Below, piece after piece: positions 6,213 to 7,120 of a DNA stretch of 7,120 bases. Position 1 is the first letter of the stretch. Every line of letters starts with the position of its first letter. The stretch lies in contig QHOM01000066.1 of NCBI GenBank assembly GCA_003218785.1, positions 1 through 7,120 of the forward strand. The letters are read 5' to 3'. The notes beneath the pieces are model-generated. The model was not told the DNA's origin and did not search any database. It worked only from the letters and a program-made list of their open reading frames with translations. A program made the position numbers and the translations under genes. The stretch is from Verrucomicrobiota bacterium (lineage in GTDB: Bacteria; Verrucomicrobiota; Verrucomicrobiia; Chthoniobacterales; UBA10450).

Positions 6213-6334
6213 AAACCAGCGCGAGGTTACGCGAGAAAATTGGGGAAATTTGGAAACGCGGATGTCACGGATAAGACCAATCGACAAAACAGAAGGAAAG
6301 CCGAGAACCTTCGCTACCTTCGTTGCCTTGTCTT

Positions 6335-6364
6335 AGAAAAGTCGTTTCGGCGAGCCCCCGAAAC
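6335..6364 (-). terminator. Probable intrinsic terminator of the TPR gene
   Basis: A perfect 7-base stem, GTTTCGG / CCGAAAC (6344-6350 and 6358-6364), encloses a 7-base loop. On the minus strand it is followed by GACTTTTCT, a short U-rich tail offset by three bases. It starts 31 bases after the TAA of the TPR gene, the expected place for its terminator. The short T-run makes it weaker than the one at 4611-4648. Confidence 0.55.
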
Positions 6365-6395
6365 CAACACGCGAGCGGCGTGCGCGTCCCAGAAG

Positions 6396-7120
6396 TTACT
6401 TCAGCGCAATCGGCTGCTTTGCTTCCTCAACTAGCTTCTCGAAGCGCGGATCGCCGCGCAACGGGTCCCACCACGGCATCAGTTTTAATTCGCCATAGCT
6501 GAGCTCGAGACCGCTAGCGGGGTAACGGACGGCAGTGGCAAGCTGTTCGCAGGCGAGATCTTTGTCGCCAACCCACGCAGCAATCATCGCCAAATACCTG
6601 ATCATGAGCATGCCATTGATTGAGTCCTTTTCCACGGGAAGAAGCTCAACCGCGCGGCGGCCTTCTCGCAGTGCTTCCTCCTTCCGGCCCAGAGCGGCAT
6701 CGATTACACCCAGCACGCACCATCCCGGCGCGTAATCTGGTTGAGCGTTTACAGTTTCCTCCTGCTTCGCGCGTGCAGCAGTAAAAGCCAACTGCGCCTC
6801 GTGTTCGTCGTTTGTCATGCGGGCGATAACGCCTTCAGCGAAAGGACGCGGGAAATGAACATTCTCGGTCTCTAACGGGAATTCGCCGGAGGCGAGCAAC
6901 GCGTCTTTGGCGGCAGTGAGATCGCGTTCGGCAAGTGCGCAGAGTAGCCACCGATCGGCGATCTTCGGCACAGCAGCCGGATTCGTCGCCCGGATTTGAT
7001 CGATCAATTGATGCAACGGTCCTGTATCAGCTTTCCAATCCAATTCCAGGAATGCGCGCTCTGCCTTTACTTCGAGATTGTTTGGCGCGACAGTCAGCGC
7101 GCGATCTAATTTGGATTTTT
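6396..7120 (-). CDS. TPR-containing protein, C-terminal part (5' end beyond window)
   Basis: The frame is open from the right edge (first full codon 7118-7116) to a TAA at 6398-6396, giving 240 residues with no start in the window. A TTG at 7043 lies in frame but the upstream 25 codons are equally protein-like (KSKLDRALTVAPNNLEVKAE), so the gene begins outside. The sequence is built of helical tetratricopeptide-like repeats: DRALTVAPNN near residues 5-14, a pair around 120-150 (YAPGWCVLGVIDAALGRKEEALREGRRAVELLP), and another near 165-190 (IRYLAMIAAWVGDKDLACEQL). It ends YGELKLMPWWDPLRGDPRFEKLVEEAKQ. From memory, this ending is common in large multidomain soil-bacterial proteins that place TPRs after a protein kinase, winged-helix or TolB-like domain; the N-terminal domain here is unseen, so the function is open. 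TPRs generally mediate protein contacts. Confidence 0.8.
   Translation of the reverse strand, partial: KSKLDRALTVAPNNLEVKAERAFLELDWKADTGPLHQLIDQIRATNPAAVPKIADRWLLCALAERDLTAAKDALLASGEFPLETENVHFPRPFAEGVIARMTNDEHEAQLAFTAARAKQEETVNAQPDYAPGWCVLGVIDAALGRKEEALREGRRAVELLPVEKDSINGMLMIRYLAMIAAWVGDKDLACEQLATAVRYPASGLELSYGELKLMPWWDPLRGDPRFEKLVEEAKQPIALK

Noticed and set aside
6300..6334. Apparent repeat CCTTCGCTACCTTCGTTGCCTT between the TPR and haloperoxidase genes
   Set aside because: Only two to three imperfect units of about ten bases; too short and degenerate to call as a repeat, though it resembles the low-complexity style of the nuoJ-nuoK gap.
7041..7043. TTG at 7043 as the start of the TPR gene
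   Set aside because: The frame stays open and TPR-like to the window edge, so the gene starts outside.
1..7120. CRISPR array, tRNA, insertion sequence or attachment site
   Set aside because: No regularly spaced long direct repeats, cloverleaf, transposase-like frame or flanking terminal inverted repeats were found; the nuoJ-nuoK array has no spacers.

Overview
All recognisable genes in this window lie on the minus strand, so the biology reads from high to low coordinates. Base composition is GC-rich and uniform, and no mobile element, RNA gene or CRISPR array was seen. The NADH dehydrogenase proteins, and a TPR protein ending in the 'WWDPLRGDPRFEKLVEEA' style of C-terminus, resemble soil Verrucomicrobiota (Chthoniobacterales-like) or a similar soil lineage such as Acidobacteriota. 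That assignment comes from remembered sequence style, not from a search, and is tentative.

Layout from right to left. (1) 7120-6396: C-terminal 240 residues of a tetratricopeptide-repeat protein, followed by a probable intrinsic terminator (6364-6335). (2) 6334-6126: a leader region with two dyads and a ribosome binding site. (3) 6125-4707: a secreted protein of the vanadium-dependent haloperoxidase / PAP2 superfamily, whose last ~30 residues look unlike the family. A short stretch in another frame (4795-4670) looks more protein-like there. (4) 4648-4611: a strong intrinsic terminator. (5) 4577-4116: a small YfcE/MJ0936-type metallophosphoesterase. (6) 4019-1: nuoH, nuoJ, nuoK and nuoL, the last running off the left edge with only its extreme C-terminus missing.

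The four nuo genes encode membrane-arm subunits of respiratory complex I: NuoH (quinone-site subunit), NuoJ and NuoK (central proton path) and NuoL (distal antiporter-like pump). nuoH/nuoJ and nuoK/nuoL overlap by ATGA, consistent with translational coupling in one operon; nuoM and nuoN probably follow outside the window. The cluster starts at nuoH rather than continuing from nuoG, and nuoI, usually between nuoH and nuoJ, is absent from that place.

The most unusual non-coding signal is the 101-base nuoJ-nuoK gap. It holds about eight degenerate copies of a 9-base GTTA(C/A)A-type unit, four on each strand in mirror arrangement around a small GC hairpin. I found no clear evidence of a wholly new multi-gene system; the findings are structural oddities with specific tests.
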